Positions 8,701-9,322 of a stretch of DNA of 9,322 nt are shown piece after piece. This DNA is from CAWBNS01 sp964445105 (GTDB lineage: Bacteria > Chlamydiota > Chlamydiia > Chlamydiales > JAJFMA01): contig CAYUJS010000060.1 of the NCBI GenBank assembly GCA_964445105.1, positions 1 through 9,322 on the forward strand, read 5' to 3'. Below the pieces are notes generated by a model. The model made no database searches. It was not told the DNA's origin and was given only the letters and a program-made list of their open reading frames with translations. The translations under genes were made by a program, and so were the position numbers. Numbering within the stretch: the stretch's first letter is position 1; each line of letters begins with the position of its first letter.

Positions 8701-9322
8701 ACGCTCTTTCGTCCAAAAATTTCCTCTTGTTGGCTCGTTTTCAAGTCCTATTATAAATAAATTTTTCGGTCTCGAGGGTTCTAGCCGCGAAAGTGCTTCT
8801 CCCTCGGGCTGTGGCTCGAGCCCGGAAAAGTGGTCAATTCCGTTGTGAAAAATGGGGATAGATGGTTCTGGTCGATTAGTTGTGATGCGTGTACCATCCC
8901 TTAAAAAAACCTGAATATTGGTCTGAAACAGCCGGCTGATTACATCGATGGTTGTCTGAACTTCTTCGCCTCCGAACTTGCGTGTAAACGAGATGAAGCC
9001 CCGGGCTTCTTTGAGGTAATACTGAACGTAATTTGCGAAAACAGCTTCTCGTGAGCAGTACTCGTTAACTTCTTGATTCGCATCTAAAACGGCCTGACAC
9101 ACACTGGAAAATGGTTGAGTGAGCGGTGAGTTTCTTTCTCGCAGTAAAGAGACCAACTCGGACGGTTTTTTGCCTTTCGTAGCTGCTTCTCCCAGTTCTT
9201 CTCGGACTGTGATTACGAGTTCTTGTATTTTGCTTTCGAATTGTCCTATACGGCGGGCTAAAAGGAGAAACTCTTCGGTCACGAGCTTTTCATAGGCCTG
9301 CTGCTCATCGGGATCTTCATGC
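2773..9322 (-). CDS. Giant OTU-like protease / nucleotidyltransferase / TPR protein, 5'-partial
   Basis: The frame is open from the window edge to a TGA at 2775-2773, giving 2182 visible codons. A GTG at 9282 (residue 1 in this numbering) is probably not the true start: 13 more in-frame codons lie before it and it cuts into a domain. Visible order: helical segment 1-75; C-terminal half of an OTU-like protease, about 77-155, ending in a His-bearing IFHNGIDHFSGL block; TPRs about 228-335; helical and coiled-coil middle to about 790; GlnD/DUF294-like nucleotidyltransferase and helical tail about 800-1090; about 24 TPRs from 1150 to the end. There is no convincing membrane segment, and the N terminus, where any secretion signal would sit, is outside the window. 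By family knowledge OTU domains cleave ubiquitin linkages and DUF294-type domains transfer nucleotides. A role as a host-directed effector is inference. The next gene downstream is a paralogue of its central and C-terminal parts. Confidence 0.96.
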   Translation of the reverse strand, partial: HEDPDEQQAYEKLVTEEFLLLARRIGQFESKIQELVITVREELGEAATKGKKPSELVSLLRERNSPLTQPFSSVCQAVLDANQEVNEYCSREAVFANYVQYYLKEARGFISFTRKFGGEEVQTTIDVISRLFQTNIQVFLRDGTRITTNRPEPSIPIFHNGIDHFSGLEPQPEGEALSRLEPSRPKNLFIIGLENEPTRGNFWTKERLANRLGIGQGASIEDLLKEIETSEKQLLQKDRAQLWIKHYQVAKLHADLADFKQAALAYQKALDVMPKVPSILAGVHQDIGCCYHAMGEIEQAQEHFNQAIALHRSSRILCEQGHFMLASGRHQEAIPLLKEASQLIKDPECVVYTPSEAGRMVDFIRPFLQQHDDRAPINASFFAALLLSYISLEQGLFQKSWDWQLTLEEWAKQEPSHIFLLELLEKKLADKMLEAVADKANAICLSLENTTKELADTIPWLAQKIDKTTAACQAIDRLLEASLASTQPLSEQASSLIRQQISRLHFLESKIEACELEKKLQKPLLSQLKELRFLNQQLLMEQTVKQEAGFDKQELNYKLKIAHLATYLKGEQAFLSGRLEIAIDCLTHVMKQVHECDKELIWKSALCLGQIYLSKNTKDDCVKASGLFNYAYNLSSRVSKAIQIQPEQKKQLELAVTQAQQILLMCQSAAADSELLKPNIDEMRSLRKTTKWLTKLANSENPGSRFLHQRLGGQAGSLTSAQRACVEKISLAQRQMIELCTGQPSQVSAQELRAIDLGNKQHLERIRTSISARIPVEKSEPETVRALFEEIAGEMKGFLATLFEQCTRICGLPECPYALIALGSLARHETTPYSDLEFAFLIQEERNTSEVVQRFKNITYLMYVQVLNLGETILPGLNIAGLGVGEFHDDVTARGIAFDGGGVSGKGHKTPLGQKERKEGARVVAHEFELIQTPIQMAQFLGKSQKYEEAYWLELEPHLPMELINVDLVKGESSLIEDYRKALVAVLERPYKGAPLREQYALRQLVEQDLLHFNPWEQIHLAKEGRLLRAKGDLYRLPHLTLDRFALFSSIFSSSTWEKISRLQAQGTISWQGAKNLEWLLSETMKFRLIAYSQAKRQRETLNPLLNPFVDDDPKRISRYFDLNHDSLNALTNVYQVLLPLYGAMEQFAREEGLGCLRMQSFRTESSEDLGKIAMRLMQHEKAREHFLHALVEGNYGALNGLGHIDAERGNFVEALESYQKFTNRVLAQHHQGLSEELDLIDAEIAIAKIYRKMGKHLETQEKLNELENRLNARSAEKKSPEEQERWQGAKKGVGNEQGLLASELGDSERAVGIFNLLLAEYPQDDEKLFFQSNLALADSKLGTARAREHLQEAFRISREMYPDEHPSQSIILNNLGRSYTKTHEWHKARECFVRAFKILRQLNHESPSLEASLFIGIGGVEMNCSRYQEAETCFKKALAIVLQRATDHVLLQGEIYLGLGTNNERSGKLQEASGYFRASLEVMLQKAQLPGVNRIIVKTLFQQVEVLLKLSRLKEAKRCLEQILKTDKAMISPINKIRASIQKGQILHEEARLDEALEAFQNAHRIYNAHIETLQNDERSLVIIENVAMGYTAAGRHEEAAQLLEDLLGRFGQNPDRRQIVILNDLGVAYGRLGDSVDSREKALDCRERALQSYERALGLSRTLLENDPHMMINLLCNKGLCLDYLGRVAEGAACLAQALQLAQSSNFRLQREYHSLLGSAVELSLNNNDFASALTHLAEQLKIANERFGENDSRTIDVRFQLGEVYFKLGRWEEALEHDLLALGHFLDRDTFGQYGILIYRIVHAYQSIGKFSQAILHSEKLLKAYDDLAQPKDSTYWECLLHLTEMSQEQGDVENAKSGGLKGLRLLETLAQPQPHLKARFLIRLCLIHLDERVRNSSEAKKYLDELEASGIIPKLDDYQTCLRLARVLLLMRDYDRAEEFALRAERLMPSRSDYSAVAEAANLYVQLAQICEARDELESNKRSLEYYNKALHLFATNTSFAVPRFKILNNLGLLLGRMDDLEGAITKFEEALKLSRSLPSEHASPLPTMCNQITYYIKQGKFEEANKRLQEAQEACNGSRSNPINASLVLNCQAKLRQQEGKLGEAIATFQQVLAMVQGVLGPSHPKMATLHKNLGLAYQQQGSLEAARRSFSNGYQILQRAGMQQSDEAKELLKLLN
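2788..5835 (-). other. Long C-terminal TPR array, about 24 repeats
   Basis: Residues about 1150-2165 are a near-unbroken TPR array. Most units are 38-44 residues, near the 42-residue spacing of kinesin-light-chain TPRs, rather than the canonical 34. Clear units include NNLGRSYTKTHEWHKARECF, LGEVYFKLGRWEEALEHDLL, NNLGLLLGRMDDLEGAITKF and KNLGLAYQQQGSLEAARRSF. Dividing about 1010 residues by 42 gives 24, which agrees with a count by eye. Such arrays form a superhelix that binds peptides or proteins. Confidence 0.92.
4339..4401 (-). repeat. Three tandem 21-bp units encoding heptads inside one TPR
   Basis: Three consecutive 21-base units, diverged at DNA level, encode REKALDC, RERALQS and YERALGL (residues 1628-1648 of the large protein). 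They lengthen one TPR unit relative to its neighbours by about two helical heptads. This looks like a local tandem duplication that extended the second helix. Confidence 0.6.
6013..6885 (-). other. GlnD/DUF294-like nucleotidyltransferase domain with helical tail, large protein
   Basis: Residues about 800-1090. The polymerase-beta-type motif is ALGSLARHE followed by PYSDLEF: GS at 810-811, then D822 and E824 as the metal-binding pair (D-x-E). A later acidic residue, D886 in GIAFDGGGV, sits where DUF294 proteins have their FD motif and may be the third carboxylate. Residues 1018-1080 (DLYRLP, then FRLIAYSQ) resemble the helical region that follows the transferase core in GlnD and DUF294 proteins. 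Substrate and acceptor cannot be read from the sequence. All three acidic residues are present, so activity is plausible. Confidence 0.85.
8278..8601 (-). other. N-terminal TPR cluster of the large protein
   Basis: Residues about 228-335 hold roughly three tetratricopeptide repeats. Examples are ADLADFKQAALAYQKALDVM, IGCCYHAMGEIEQAQEHFNQ and GHFMLASGRHQEAIPLLKEA, each with the small-residue and Ala pattern of TPR helix A/B pairs. They separate the OTU-like domain from the helical middle and are likely a protein-binding surface. Confidence 0.8.
8818..9054 (-). other. OTU-like cysteine protease domain, C-terminal half
   Basis: Residues about 77-155 of the large protein follow the usual OTU order. 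YVQYYL is in the position of the helix before the central part. GGEEVQTTIDVISRLF matches the 'W-G-G-E-x-E-L-x-A-L' helix region. NIQVFLRDG is the following strand, and PIFHNGIDHFSGL is the last strand with the catalytic His, here H151 (codon 8832-8830), followed by an aromatic residue as in the common H-Y or H-F. The catalytic Cys motif of the family (D-G-x-C) is not in the visible residues, so it must lie upstream of the window edge or be absent. OTU proteases are known in intracellular bacteria, for example ChlaOTU of Chlamydia caviae. The call rests on pattern recognition, not a profile search. Confidence 0.72.

Noticed and set aside
8768..8825. Inverted-repeat-like GC-rich sequence around two CTCGAG sites
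   Set aside because: It lies inside coding sequence for Leu-Glu-Pro rich residues (GLEP and RLEPS). Imperfect pairing is explained by the repeated codons, and no terminator T-run follows.

Overview
The window is almost wholly coding on the minus strand. It holds two large, adjacent genes that run toward position 1, and both leave the window. Gene A (9322 to 2773) is open at its 5' side, with 2182 codons visible. Gene B (2736 to 1) is open at its 3' side, with 912 codons visible and no stop. Only 36 bases separate them, so they are probably co-transcribed. There is no RNA gene, mobile element, CRISPR array or non-coding stretch of note.

Gene A encodes a giant multidomain protein. From the N terminus it shows: the C-terminal half of what looks like an OTU-family cysteine protease (deubiquitinase) domain, whose catalytic Cys would lie outside the window; about three TPR repeats; a long helical, partly coiled-coil middle; a GlnD/DUF294-like nucleotidyltransferase domain with its helical tail; and about 24 TPR repeats at a near-regular 42-residue spacing, as in kinesin-light-chain TPRs. 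Gene B is a paralogue without the OTU part: a helical N terminus, a lysine-rich linker, the same nucleotidyltransferase plus tail, and a shorter, more diverged TPR array. The two nucleotidyltransferase domains share unusual blocks (PYSDLEF; FDGxGVxGKGxKTPLG; DLYRLP), so the pair arose by an old duplication.

The organism is inferred, not proven. OTU domains, very large TPR proteins and tandem paralogous families of possible effectors point to an intracellular bacterium of eukaryotic cells. The closest type I can think of is an amoeba-associated member of the Chlamydiae. No taxonomic marker is present. Base composition is mixed: about half G+C in gene A, and about 36% by hand count over 481-720 in gene B.

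A plausible working picture is a two-gene operon of host-interaction proteins. The TPR arrays would bind host or bacterial partners, the nucleotidyltransferase would modify a target, and gene A would also remove or trim ubiquitin. None of these activities can be shown from sequence alone.
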